64,000 nt of DNA from Chaetorhynchus papuensis (taxonomy: Eukaryota; Chordata; Aves; Passeriformes; Rhipiduridae), in assembly GCA_013396525.1 (NCBI GenBank), contig VWYX01000619.1:186001-250000 (forward strand). Direction: 5' to 3'. Of the stretch, positions 23,101-37,100 are shown one piece after another. Both the position numbers and the translations under genes were made by a program. Positions within the stretch are counted from its first letter, which is position 1. Each line of letters starts with the position of its first letter. Under the pieces are notes generated by a model. The model ran no database searches. It was not told the origin of the DNA and worked only from the letters and a program-made list of their open reading frames with translations.

Positions 23101-26100
23101 TGCCCTCACCTGGGAAACGACACCCTGGAGAATCATTTCCTGAACAGGAAGGTGGAGCAGCATTCGTGTACCCTCGGTCTCAGCAGGAAGGGCTGTGCTG
23201 GCTGTGCAGCAATTTCCCTGGGCTTTCCCGAGTGTTTCCATATGGCATGACCAGTGCAAGGAGCTCTGCCACCTTCCTGTGGAAACACAAGTTGGATGAT
23301 GGGCAGGGAGGGGACATGGCAAAGCAGCCCAGGACTAGGTTACACTGAGCTTCTGATTCGTATTATTTGCTATTATTAATATATTTGTATTATTATTCGT
23401 ATTATTCTGCTTTTTGTGATAATAGGTAAGGGATGTGTCTGATGCAAATTGAAATTCTGTTGCTGGTGATTTTTGAGGTATTGCTCCTTAAGACAAAATA
23501 TGCTTCAGCTCTTTATTCTATTTGTATCAACGTGAGTTTTAATTAAGTGAAGGTTTCTCAATGTGGCTCCTGCCAGACTTGCAGACCTGGTTCTTACATA
23601 GACATGCACAGGAGTCGTGTGAAGAATTACAGCAAAGTACAAAAACCTTCCACATGTTCCTTCTACCTTCTCTGTCCTGCAATGGTTCCTTTCCTTGAAC
23701 ATCTGGAGTCAAGTTGAGAAACCAGAGTACTCTGTCTCTAAGGTTCTACTAACTACCTATACTTGAGGTTCATTTAGAGATAGGAAATCTTGGCTGACTC
23801 AATGTGTTTCCATCCAAGGAATTTTATACTTGTATTATGTGCCCAAAAGAAGAATTAAAGAAAAAGAATGTTCAGCCTGTTGTATTGGGTCACAGCAGGC
23901 TACAGGTGGCTGTGCCCAGTGGGTGTATGCATTACCTGCTACTGTACCCATCTCCTAGCAAAATTTTTCCCCCCACAGTATCCAGAACTGAGCTTCAGTC
24001 GAGGTGCTTAGCTCACCTGAGAGCAGTATTTAATTTTGTTCAAGTAAGTGGCAAATGGGGGTGATTGATGCCATGTGCTGGCTCCTCCCAGCAGCGCTGA
24101 CTGGGGCAATCCTGGGATCCCCTGACAGGGCCTTTTCTGGGGCCAGTCCTATGTGCTGACACTGCTTTCATGAATCTCATCATCAGTGCTGTAAGCATGT
24201 GAACTGTAAGTTAATCCTACTGTAACATGATTATTAAATCCAATAATCAAAGGCAGGGGATCCATAATTAACTTATTCTCCAAGTAAATGATTCTGCTGT
24301 GATCTTTAAGAGAGCAATTGTTCACTAATATGCAAAATACAGTGGGGCTATTAGACCATAAGACTGTAATTGTATAATTAAATTATAAATTTTGCATACT
24401 TTAATAACATTTTAATTATTTTCTTTGTAAGTTAAAATGGAGGTTCATTTTTTTTTAAGGTTTCACATATAATTAAAAAAAACCCCAAAATTAACGTCTG
24501 TCCCCTACCTGTAAGCTGACCTTTCCATGAAAGGCTTTGACCAGACTCACCTCACACCTGTCTCCAACAGTGCCTGACTGCAGATTTCTCCTGTTACGTA
24601 TTTCAGCACATTCATTGTTGGTCACTGTAGACACTCAAATTTTAACTTTCAAGGACAAAAGAAGTGCCTGATAGCACTGTGCCAGTATCAAAGGCTTGGG
24701 TATGTTTCAGCACAGGCTTACAGATTCCTTTTCCCTTTCCTGCAGAGGCACAGGGATGGGAGGCACACAAGGAGGTTGAAGCCCAAAGTTGACCCTGGTG
24801 CTGCTACCAGCAGAGTTCTTCAAAGCGGCAAACCACAGTGTTTCCTGGGAAAGTCTAATGGAAAGGGAGATCTCCAAAACTTGCAGACAATGAATAAAGA
24901 GTAATTTTTCTTGGCAACCTTAATGCTGATGGATAGGACAGTTTGCCTTGTCCAGTTTATATAAGAGCAGCTGATATAAAATTACTTCATAGCTGGATAT
25001 TTATGAGAAGTTTCATTTCAAATAATATAGTTTTTGCCTCTGGCAGTGCTGTGGTTTAGCCCTATTATTACTGGGAACTAAATCTTTAGGATATTCCAGC
25101 TATAACTGTAGGGCCTGTCTGATCTACGCAGCAAAGTTAATATTTTCCAAAGCAATGGAAACTTTATAATGGAAAGTCACATCAGCAAAAACTACCTGTC
25201 CCTAAAACCAGCCAGGAAATCAGGCACAGAGAGGAAATTTCGGGGATGTTCCTTCAGCTTCTCCTGCTTTCTCTCACACCAATACTGACTGTTCTCCACG
25301 ACAGTGAATGTACAGATATTCTATCTCGGTCCTGCTCTAGGAAAGCCACCAGAAACCAAGCTCAACATTCTCTCACCTTGTCGCTGCTGCACATGGGTCT
25401 TGCATAAACTGCTCCTCTCCCTTGAGGGAAATAGGATTCACCCCTGGCACCAGACCAGAGCAAGGTCAAAGCAGCAAAGTTGTAACAAAAGCTAAGGTTA
25501 ATAAAAGCAAGCCCTGAGAGAGCCGGCTGCTGAAGTAATGGAATTGTTCAGGTTGGAAAAGGCCTTTCTGGGAAGGGGTCTGTAGCACAACTCATATGAG
25601 GAGGGGCTGAGGGAGCTGGGAAAGGGGCTCAGCCTGGAGCAAAGGAGGCTCAGGGGGGACCTTGTGGCTCTGCACAACTCCCTGACAGGAGGGGGCAGCC
25701 GGGGGGGGTCGGGCTCTACTCCCAGGGAACAGGGACAGGAGGAGAGGGAACGGCCTCCGGCTGGGCCAGGGGAGGCTCAGGGTGGATATTACAGAAAATT
25801 TCTTCACTGAAAAGGTGGTGGCACTGGAACAGAGTGCCCAGGGCTGTGGTGGAGTCCCCATCCCTGGAGGGATTTAAAAGCCGCGTGGATGTGGCACCTG
25901 GGGACAGGGGTCAGCAGTGGCCTTGGCAGGGCTGGGGGAACAGCTGGACTCGATGATCTTGGAGGGCTTTGTACAAAGAAATTCCTTTTGTTAACATTAA
26001 TATTTGGCAGCTAGTGTAGAACACATTAGGGCATTTCAGTTGGGTTTTAAAGAAAGAAACCAATACAGAAAAGAGATAATGATTTCTTTCTAGTAGAGAA

Positions 26101-27846
26101 TCTCTCTGAGGGGTTGTGTTCATATCACAAACATTCACTTTATTACATTTTATGGAATGGACTTTAAATGCCAGTATATACAAGCCAACACTTCATTATT
26201 GGAGTTTGTGTTTATCCACTTGCCATTGTCAGTCTGCTCCCCTTTGCCTTCTTGCGCTGCTCTTTGTAAAAGGTATGATTTATGAATATGTGGGTTAGAT
26301 CCCTCACAGTACAGTGTGGTGAAGTGGTTCAATAAAAAGTTATTAAAGTAAAAAATCTATAGTTTCATGTGCTCTGCTCACCTTCTACAGGAACCCCCAA
26401 GAAGAGATTCTCAAGCCAAGCAAACACTGCGTGCTGGGGCTGTAACATAAGCTACAAACTGAGAGGCCTCACTCAGCCAGAGCTCTGCTGAATGGAGCCA
26501 CTGCAGGCAATTCCAGTTCTGCCCACAATCTGCAGGAGTGCCCCCTCTCATGAAAGTAGCACAGACAAAAAAGGGTGGTGGGGCGGGGGAACCTGCCATA
26601 AACCATTCATTTTACCATCAGGAAATAAAGACTTTCAGTAGCCTTAAGCTACACAGCACCAAATGGCATTTGGTTCTTTAATGCAACTGTGTGTGCCACA
26701 TTTAATTCATCTTTAAAAGAAAACTCTGGCTCCTGCTGACTGCAGGATAAACAAAGCTGACTTTGGGCAGTTTCCAGAGCCCATTTAGAATACGAATTTT
26801 TTCAAAAAAGTACCAGCGTTACAGCCTAAAATAGAGAGTGAGAGGGTGATTTAGACTGGCCTACCCCAACCCACAAGCTTTTCACCCAGCGGCGCTGCTG
26901 ACTTGCCACAGCTGCACAGCCACGTAAAGAGGGGATGACAAATGGGCCACTTGTGCCTATGGCTGGCAAGAAGTGAGCGCTGCTTGTAGCAGTGAAAGCT
27001 GAAGGAAACACTCTCCAGGACAAAAAATAATTTGTGAGGAAGACATGGAAAGTGGTAGAATCTGTTCAACTGCAGCACAGCAGGAAGAGTGTAAGAGATG
27101 AGTTACAAAACGATTTTGCTGCCTCTATTTCATGTTCCCAAATCTCTGAAAAAATGCAGCTCTACAAACAAGCAGCCCTCCATCTGTCTCAGGGATGGAG
27201 AACTTCAGCAAGTGAGGATTACCCCAATGAGTGACAGCTGCTAAAAGCAATGAGGCAGCACTGTGCAGTACCGACTCACCGGCCTGGCACGGCATCACCC
27301 GGGACAAAGCAGCACCATGCACGGGAGCATCCCCCTGTGCTGAGCTGCTCTGTGCTCCTGCTGCTGCCTCGGGGCTCTCTCACCGCAACAGAGCAGCTAT
27401 TGAGGCAGCAATCACAGTCCCTCTGTTATCTCTGGAAAACAAAGAATAACAGCTATGGTCCTATACGTCCTCTGGGACATCTAAACTCAAAGGTTCCAAC
27501 CTGCTCCAAGCTACCAAAATAATTCTGCCGCCTGTAGTGCTCTGTAGCTGCCACGTGCAGCCCTGCACACCCTTCTCCAGCCAGGTGAGGTGTGGAATGA
27601 ACTGCAGCTACGAGCAGAAGAGCCCAGCACAGCCGCTCAGCTGAACAGGCTGCTGTCAGAGTCAGTGCTGCTCATGCTGACACACCAAGGCTTTGCACGC
27701 ACACCTCACACACTCTTCTGCTGGGTACCTCAGGAAACACAAGGAAGTTTTTTGTCCACATTGAATCCACTGAGGTTAGGTACCTGGATGCCCACTGGCA
27801 CAATTCCTCTCCTGCTGAAGTAGGAGAATGAAACAACTAATTTCTA
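20115..27846. other. Intergenic between KAZALD1-like and GABRP
   Basis: It holds the 5' flank of the KAZALD1-like gene and the 3'-UTR/flank of GABRP; I could not fix the GABRP poly(A) site. There is a CR1 fragment at 25.5-26.0 kb, a TATTATT-rich stretch at about 23360-23410 and an AT-rich, repeat-free segment at 24180-24480. No gene was recognised. Confidence 0.55.
25540..25985 (+). mobile_element. CR1 LINE 3' fragment, plus orientation
   Basis: It contains GAGGGGCTGAGGGAGCTGGG, CTCAGCCTGGAGCAAAGGAG, CTCAGGGGGGACCTTGTGGC, GGTGGATATTACAG, and CTGGACTCGATGATCTTGGA. These are the 3'-UTR-proximal and tail phrases of avian CR1 in sense orientation. It is 5'-truncated and has no coding capacity left. 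Confidence 0.88.
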
Positions 27847-28161
27847 CTAAAAGTATAGATAATAAGCCCAATAAAACACATTGACCAGCATGAAAAACAA
27901 AGGGAAAAGCAATTTGGAGTAGTGGTCCACATTGCCAGGGTTCTGAATTGTGAAATAACCAATAATCCTGTGCATTTTGTTTCTCAAGACACATTTGATT
28001 TTCTCATGACTTTTCATGGTCAAGTCACTGCAGTTAACATTATCGCTGGAAATCTCAATGCTTGTGAAGCTGATTTTCTGTTTATAGCTGGTAATGGAAT
28101 TGTTGAGGATGTTGGTGATGTTAACTTCTTCCATTTCTTCAGTTAGTTCATTTGCAGGCCC
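27847..28161 (-). CDS. GABRP: GABRP coding exon 9 (cytoplasmic loop end, TM4, stop)
   Basis: Acceptor CTTGTTTCCTAG; encodes GPANELTEEMEEVNITNILN through NVDHYSKLLFPLFFMLVN to WAYYLYF and stop at 27849-27847, 315 nt. The start of the exon, GPANELTEE, differs from the human loop; this is the usual variable region. Confidence 0.95.
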   Translation of the reverse strand, partial: GPANELTEEMEEVNITNILNNSITSYKQKISFTSIEISSDNVNCSDLTMKSHEKIKCVLRNKMHRIIGYFTIQNPGNVDHYSKLLFPLFFMLVNVFYWAYYLYF

Positions 28162-31100
28162 CTAGGAAACAAGAGTTTTAATGTCTGTCTTCTCCTGCAG
28201 AGCAAGGAGACCATGAGGATAAAGATAAAAGAGCACAGCTTCATACGTGGCCATCCCAATACTCAAACACACTTGTCAGCTGCTGCCTAACCTTAGGAGG
28301 GTCTGAGGTCCCAGAGATGCCTGTTTCCACCACTGTATTTCCAGAGATATTTTTAGATCCTTGAGCAAGTCTGAGTAATCCAACATCCATCCAGGATATC
28401 CACCTCTTCCTGTCTACACAGTAACGTAATGGCTGGGGAATTCGGTATTGGGGTGGGAAACTTCTTTTGCCCCTGACAGGATTTGGGCCCTTGATGACCA
28501 CTGGACTACAGTCATACCTGACTATTTAATTTCTCACACTAAAGCAGAGCCCTTGAAAAACTCACTCTCACAATCCCCACAGAGCACTGTGGGACTGATG
28601 TTTGGAAGCATCTTCCAGGAAGGGAGGAAGAAGGGTTCAGCTTTCCCACGGTAGAGGGAAGTATCTGTTACTGGAGTTGTTTGGTAGAAGAGCGAAGAGC
28701 TGTGTTACACTGGCTCTTCTCTGGCTGCATTTGAAAGGAGCAGAGGTGCTTCATGCTCACATGAGCTCAGCTCAGGGCTAGGGACCCGATTCAGTGCCAG
28801 GCCCAAGTGCCTTTCTGAGCGTGGTCCCGTGAACCCACCAGGACTGTCAGCTAAGGCTGCTGCTCAGAGGTCTGCCAGAGACACAGCACTCCTGTGCTAC
28901 TCATGTGTTTGTTGCACACAAACGTTTAGGTTTAATGCCAATCAGGAGAAGAATTGTTAATGTATCCATAGCAGGAAGACCATCAGTCTTACTCACTTCA
29001 TGGAGAACTAATTGCTGTCAGTCTGAGACCACTGTGCTTCAGGTACATGGGGCCTTACCTCTGCTGGTGCTTTAGCTGCACACTTCTGTGATGAGCTGTA
29101 GTGAGCCACTGCATATTCCACAAGGGCACCAAAGATGAAGCTGAAGCAGATGCCAAGATAAACATCAATGGCCTTAATGAAACAGTTGGTTTTCGACAGT
29201 GAGCTTCGTGAGCCGATCATCAGAGTTGTCATAGAAAGCACTGTTGTAACTCCTTGGAAAACAGAGAGACCTTTTTTTGGGGACACTCGGCAGAAATCTT
29301 GGCCTACCCTTCTGCTCATGTCATTGCTCTCTATTGCTGGCCAGACAAAGCCCGTCACTTCTTACCAAACCCAAATCATCCATTGTGGCAACTGAGATGC
29401 TTTTGCAGCATTAGCTACTGGCTTTGCACAGGCTCTCCCTGCCTTTGGCAGCTTGGCCCCAACAGGCAGTTGCCTCTCTTCTTTTTCATGCTTTCAGTAA
29501 AAAAATCCCCCCATCCTGCTCCCTCCAAAGCACATCACAAAGATCATGTGCTCTGTCCTCTACTCTCTGCAGTGGATCTCCTGGGAGCCTTGGCCACACA
29601 CAGCCCCGCAGGCAGGCACATATCCCAGCCACTGCATCTCCTCCACACCAAACCAGCTCTGCCCCAAGCAACAGCAGAAGGCAAGCAGACCATTTATCCC
29701 TGAGCAGGCAGCTCAAGAAAAGTACCATCTGCCTAGCCTTCAAAGGCTCCTCTGCCTGCTTAAATCTTCTCCCTTCCTCAGGCAATAACTCACCAATGCA
29801 GGTTCTCGCAGGCACTGAGTCCAGTGTGATCCAAAAAGAAACCCAGGACAACATGACAAGCAGAGTGGAGGGTACGTAGGTCTCCAGAATGAAGTAAAGG
29901 ACATTTCTTCTCAGTTCAAACTGTAGTATCAGTCGTGGGTAACTGCCTGTTCATGAAAGGAAGAGACTTGGTGAATGTGAGATCCCCAGGGACACCTGAA
30001 GTGAAACTGAGACAGCCCAGCACCTGCCCTTCAGCTGATGGAGCTCAGCAGAGCCGCACCACAACCGTGGGAGAGGCCCTGCTTCCACCTCAGAGAGCTG
30101 ATGGAGGGAACACCCCACACGAGGGACACCCTCAGGGCTAACACAGCCACACGAGGGACACCCTCAGAAATAACACACCCCACCCAGGGGACACCCTCAG
30201 GGCCAACACACCCCACCCAGGGGACACCCTCAGGGCTAACACACCCCACATGAGGGGACACCCTCAGGGCTAACACACAGCCAACACACCCCACATGAGG
30301 GACACACACAGCACTGACAGGCAAAGAGACATCTGAACAGCCCAAGCCTTGCAGAGGGGCTCCTGGAGCACAGCGGGAATGTCCCAGCAGGGCCTCAGCT
30401 CAGAGCAGAGCGGGGCTGATACTCTCACCCATTCTGTCTCAGCACAGGACACCTTTCCCAACACCTGCTCTGAAGGGCATTGCCAAGTTCAGCCTTATCT
30501 GATGGCTGAAAATCAGATAAAAGATTTGTCTCTTGATGTCAGCAGGCTCTGGCTCACATCCCAAAGCATCTGAGAGAATAAGACCCCCATTTTCATTTGT
30601 GATTTGTGATCTTTGATAATGGCATCTTTTTGTGCTCAAAAAAATTCAGTCATCTTTTAAAAATCAATTTGTTGTAACTACTGACATAAGGATTCTGAGG
30701 CTGGAGTAGTGTTTTCAGGATATAGTTCTGGTCTTTAAACAATAATTCCCTTTGAAGTGTAGAAACAAAGTCCATGTTGTTCATGGGCTGTGTATGCAAC
30801 AAAACAACAAAACAGTGATATTTTTAAAACCTTGTCATTCTAAGGAAGTTTTGTCCCCTTTCATAGTGTCTGTGATTGAAGAAAAGAGTATTTTACACTG
30901 ATAATGAAAAAAACATTGAATTCTGATCTATAAAAATATGTTATCCATCATGATAGAATTGTAATTTACAAACGTGTATTTAAGAAATTAATTTTACTCC
31001 TAGTTACTGTAAACAATGCTCTCTACAGTATTTATAGACTGCACACCTAGATAAAAGGGATAGAGTTTCTCCAGGTATGCGTGGAGAAAAAAAAAGGAGA

Positions 31101-34100
31101 ATTAAAAAAAAATTAAAAATCCATCAAATGAATACAGTATATTTTAAACTTCCATCTTTCTGTGGATTTCCATCTTACAGATTGCAACTGTATAGGACTT
31201 CATACACTGAAATTGTATTGCAATGACTGCAACTAACAGGATTTCATCACCTTTCTGTTCATCTCTTTTTGTGAGATTAAGATCTGCTGAAGACTATGCT
31301 GGTTCAGGCCTGAGTCAAAAGATCCTGGCCCACAGGAAGGAGTGGAGATGGGATGGGGAATAGCCAAGAGCCTTCCCTGCTCTTTTCTCTCGAGGATTAC
31401 CTGTCTCCTGCTGTGACTGCGAGACCAGGGTGTGGTAGCGCTGCACCGTGTACTGCGAGAGCCGCAGCTTCTCGATGCCGTGGACGGAGTCGTTCCCTCT
31501 CAGCCAGGTGAAGGTGACATCGTTTTCATCGTAGCCCCCTGAGGAGAGCACAGAGACTGTGACTGCTGTGGCCAGTGAAAGCCCAGCTGCTGCCCTGCTC
31601 TGTCTCCTGGCACTACACAGAGGCCCCTGAGCTGTGTCCGACCAGGGGAGACACCGGCTATGCTTCCTTCACCGCTCTTGGTCTGCTGCTCTGGATTTGG
31701 GCAGGAACACACACCTCTGGGAATGACACACAACGTGCAAGGCTGCTGACAGCCTGTTTCAATTGTTTACGTGGGGTATTTCTGTTTTCAAAGATAATCC
31801 GCTGCTGTCACACACAGCTTGATGACATGCAGCGGGACAGGGGTACTGCAGGGTTAACCCTCAAAAAAAGCCTCTTCAGTCTGAGAGGAGAGCAGGAGAA
31901 ACACAGTGGTTAAAAAAGAGAATTCAGATCCCACTGGGCCCCCTACCATGGAACAGAAGCACATTTCACTGAGTCATCTATTCAAGTGCTTTAAAACATC
32001 AGAAAATGCATTTTCAGTTAGTCGAGAGCTTACAGCTGAGGCTGCTATGTGGTTATGAACCAGACTGGGTACACATTGCCCAGAAAACCTGCTCATAAAA
32101 ACAGCTTTTTCTACAGATCATTCCTCCTATCCTCAAAGCCACTGAGTTACTGAGGACAAATAAATGCACGCAACATTCAGGTAACACCAAATTCCTGCCT
32201 AAAAGCAGTGGGACTCCGTATATACCATCTGAGTGCGTGCCTCCAGGGACGTAAGTGATGACATGACCTCAGGCTAGACTGAGGGATACCTCAGTCTGAG
32301 GGATAAATCTTGTACTGAGTTGCCAGCCTGCCATTCCCTTCAAAAATTTGACTTAATTTAGGAAACAAGCCCATCAGTTTCATTGATTTAATTCTTTTAT
32401 TAAGAGCCCTTCTTTGAGACCATGCGTAGGGATGCTGTGATTCTGATAATAACCCATTTGTCCTGGTAGAAGGAATCAGATGCAGTTGCAGCTCTATTTA
32501 CATCTAATTGTGTTTTCTTATTAGACACAAATTACCAGAGCTTGGGCGTGATGAACTCCTAAATTAGGTGTCCAGAGTATGAATCCCTGAGTAGAATCCT
32601 GAGCATGTGACTTTTCAAAGTTCCTAAGTGGTTTTATAAATCGTGGTTACTCAGGAAAATTTTATAATAAGTGATAGATTGTTGTTAATTCATCTGGCGT
32701 ATATTTAAATAGCATTATTTCTGGGCACTTATCCTAATGAAATCTCCAGTGGGCAATATGTATGTAATTTCATTGGAATTATACAGCAACTGAGCATGAT
32801 GTAGGACCCAATCACTTTTAAACCAGGCCTAAACATGCTCCGCTTTAGCAGAAGAGGCCAATCATTATTATTTCAGGAGCTATTCTTTGTAATAAAGTTA
32901 ACCATGGTGAACTAATATGATTTTAATGTGAAAATAATATGTGCTTCCCTAGACGCTTCATGCTGCAACCCCAGAAGTTAAAAATCTGGTCTTTTCAGTG
33001 CTGAGACAGTGGAAGTTTGGTTTTGTGCCATGCAGCAGGAGCCGGCTGCCTGCTCATCACAGGCTCGGAGCAGCAGCGCGGCGCTGGCTGAGCTCTGGGG
33101 TAACAACCCTGCAGTGGGCTACATTCTCCTGGAGTCTTTCTCAGCCAGCATTGCCATAGGTGAGCTTTTAATCCAGTTGAAAGCAGAACTCAGTGATAAT
33201 TCCTCTTCTTGAGACTTCCCAGTCTGAGACTCTTCTGCTGACGAGGGTCCCATCCTCTGGGTCCCTGCAGCAGTCAGCCCTAGTGGAGGGGCAGGTACCA
33301 CAAAGCTGGGTGTGCCCTAATTTCAGCTCACGATTTGAGAACCATGTTTAACTCTAGTGAGAACCACCCTTCCCAATGTCTTTTTTCAGTGGGGATTTGG
33401 GGGCTGCAATAGGTAGTAGCTACCTAAAAATCTGACAATTTTTCCTTGCTGTACTCTATCCCATGCGCTTACCCCACAAGTTAGTTTCGAAGAAGCTGTG
33501 TGTTCAAAAGGACTTAAATTTTGAAAACCAACCAATATTACTTCATCCTTTCTGTGCAAGACTGAATTATCTACACTTTAATAAATTATTCCTTATTACC
33601 ACTTTTTTGCGTAAGCTCCACGATGACAGGAGTTCTCTGGACTACAACACAAACATTTGAAGAATGATGATGTAGAAGTTGTTTTCTTCTGGACATTATA
33701 ATTTGCAGGAATAAAAGTCTACTCCAGAAAGCCACTGTGCTGAATCCAAATATACAACATGTGTAGTTACTTATGAATAAACAAATTTAGAGTTTTCTAG
33801 AATGTTTTACTTACAGCTTTCTAGCTGCAGTCGGCACGTTTGTGTGTCCATAGGGTATTTTGACAGGTCCATGTTACAGGCAACAGTAGTAGTGATTCTG
33901 TAGGAGGAGAAAGAACTTTGAAAATTGTAATGAAAGCATGTCATGAAACTGCTGTTTTACACAGCAAACTGGATCACAAGGCCTCTGCTCTGCCAGTTAG
34001 ATTATCTGAACCTATGAGAAGAATTAACTGAGAACCCTTCTTAAGAACAAGTTCTCTCTGCAGCCACCCCAATGAAAATGTAACCCAAGGAGGAATTTTG

Positions 34101-37100
34101 CTTTGCTCTGGTGGGATACAGAGTTTAGATTCACTTTTTTTTTTTTCCAGTGCTATAATTTGCACATCTTAAGAAGTCATCACTTGCAACATGAGACACA
34201 GTAACTAACTGCACACGTGCTCTGCCTTGCTCTGACGTGGGGACAGGTGAGTTTTACTCTGCAGCTGAGGTAACTGGGACCCAGTTACTGCAAGCTAAGG
34301 AGAGCACTGTAGGAATTGCTAACCCAAGTGCAGTGCATATTCCTGCAGTACATGGATAAATACACTTCTTGGTAAAAAACAGAAGTCATCACTACATGGC
34401 ACTGGATAAGAAAACAGTTTCCCACTATCAGTTAAACTTTTACTGTTGTGATGTCCTCCTTCCATTCCTCCCTGCCTCCCTCTGGCTCGACTTCTCCTCA
34501 GAGACACCTAAACTTATGAGCTTTCTGAGCAAGGAACACAGGACACAGCAAGGACACAGCAAGTACTGTGATGGGAGATCCTGATCCCCGACTGGCATTC
34601 CCAGGAGGCCAGAGCAGGGGGAAATGGATCAGCAGAGTAGGGTCACAGCTGGCTTGCTGACCCCAAACTCATGACCCATGACAGCTGGTACCGGCTCCTG
34701 TTCAGGGTAATTCTGGAAATCTACTCTGAGCCAGCAGCACCAAAGCCAGAGGTCTCTGTACCTTAAGGCATAGAGGACAGTGCCATTGGAGAACAGCCGG
34801 ATGAGGCGGTTGCCCACGGTGACGTCGTGCAGGAAGGACCTTTTGGACTCCACAATGTAGGTGTCGGGCACCCAGAGCAATTCCACCAGGCGAGCATCCA
34901 GCGTGAAGCTCTTGTTGCCGTGGAAGAGCAGCCGTGGGTCAGTCCAGCGCTGCCGCAGGGAGATGGTGGCTGTGTAATCCTGGCAAAGAGAGCAGAGCTC
35001 GTCCAACAGAGAATCCCTACCCCACGCAGAGAGCTTCCACATGAAGGAAAGGGATGCCACACAGGACTGATTTTTTTCCATTTCCACAGGGCCTGATTTC
35101 CAGAAGGTAATGAGTTTTTGACCAGTAGGACTTTTGGAGCCACTTCTATTTCCTTGTAAGCCTACATCACAATGGCATCTCCACAGTCTGCAGTCATAAA
35201 TGAGCCCTGTTTTCACCCCACCTCTGAAAGTGGTCAACAGCCATAGAGCAGCCAAACAGTTTCAAAATGACCATTTCTGTGCTGAACACACAGGAATACA
35301 TGTGAAGTCTCTCAAGCAGATCTCAATCTTATCTCATAAAATAAAAGTTGTTCCACTTACCATGTCACTCTCAGATATACTAGAAATACTTGCGATGTCC
35401 AGACTCACTGCAATTTGTACAGGTTCTCCTGCAGAGGGAAAGAAATGCTTCAGCAGAGAGAAGGGGAGTGTGAAGGGCACAGTAAAGCCTCTCAGGACAC
35501 TGTGCAAAGGCACTGTCCTCAGCCTCACTTGCTGTCTCTAAAACTGCAGAGGCCCCGAGGGTCAGACAGAGTTTCAGAGCAATAGGCTCACAAATGACAT
35601 GATCCAAAATACAGCTGTCACTGTCAGGAAGCTGGAGTTCTGTGTTTGGTGATGGTAGCAGCAGGCAGACACCCAGCAGCATTGGCTGCGAGGCTCAGCA
35701 GGTTAAATCAGCAGCATTTCAGTGGCATTTGCCATTGGACAGGCAGCCAGGGCCACTTTATCCCTTGCTTCACAGCCCACCCCAGCCACAGAGCAGCCAG
35801 CCCAGGGACCCCTGCGCAGCCCCGGGCAGGCTCAGCTCCCGCCCCACGGATCCGCAAACAGAGCGCCGCTGCCGGGACCCACCGCGAGAGGGCAGCACCG
35901 CCCGGGCCCGGGGACAGGGGATACGGGGAGAGGGACAGAGGGACAGAGGGACAGAGGGACAGGGGGACACGGGGACACGGGGAGAGGGATAGGGGGACAC
36001 GGGACACAGCGACTCGGGGACCCAGAGACACGGGGACACGGGACACAGCGACACGGGGACCCCGCGCCGGGCCGGTCTCCGCCGATGCCGGGGGAACGCG
36101 GGGCTCCGAGCGCGGCTCGGCGCTTTCCAGCACAGCCCTCTCTGCCCGGGTAACAACACAGCCCTGCCCTTCCTCGTGGGACCTCTGAAACTCCTTTTCA
36201 TCATCCAAATCACAGCGAGGAACAACCAATGGACACAATTTCTAAACCTCTTTCCAGGTGGTTTTGGCTTTGTTTGTTTGTTTTAAACTGTTCATAAATA
36301 TATTTAATTTGCAAAAGGTGTGTATTTTTAAAGTGGCTGTCGTTCACGCCTCTGTCTATTCGCACTCTTGAAGCCCACTGCAGTTACTGACCACGGGACA
36401 CATCTGTGAGGACTCAGCCCCGGGGGGAGGTCACACCAAAGTCCTGACCGTCCTCGATTAACGTTTGCTGCAGATGCAGTTGATCTCTGTTACCTCACAA
36501 AGAAGCATCTGCTCACTCGTGTCACAGGATTTAGAGGAGCTTTTCTAGTCCTGCATCAGGTCAGGCATTCTAGGCATAACAAGATGGTAAATTCTGTATT
36601 GTCCCAGAAATTTATTGCCATGGTCAGAAAAAAGAAGCAGCTCAGGGCTGCCAGTATCAGCAGGTCAGTCTACAATGGGAAACATCCAAGGCCCTTTGAA
36701 AGCTGATGGAAAATTTTTCTGTCAATTTTTCATTAATGGGTTCAGGCACAAAACCAAAATTAATAGAAATAAAAATGGTCATTGCTGTTTCTTAAACTTT
36801 CAGTTATACTTTTCAGGTTCTGAATGTCATTCTGAGAAACCCTTTCCTCGGTGTGATGACAGCACTCACCTGGGAGGTGAGAGACCTGACACCCAAATTG
36901 CTCAACAGCCTCAGGTAAGTTCCTAAATACCTGCCTGCTCCTGACTCCCCAGTCTCACCAGCGGTTGAAACAGGTTTGTGTCTCGGTGTGAAGTGAAAGC
37001 ATGTGTCAAAAGTCAATGTTCCTGGCAAGAAGAATGGCTTTGTTCCTCTATAACTGCATAAATAGCTGTAATAGCTGTACACGAGTGAAAGTAAAGCAGA

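Noticed and set aside
25592..25861. 89-codon open frame on the minus strand
   Set aside because: It is the antisense reading of a CR1 fragment.
35642..36238. Open frames of 116-180 codons on both strands
   Set aside because: They translate the GGGACAGA minisatellite and surrounding GC-rich DNA inside a GABRP intron.
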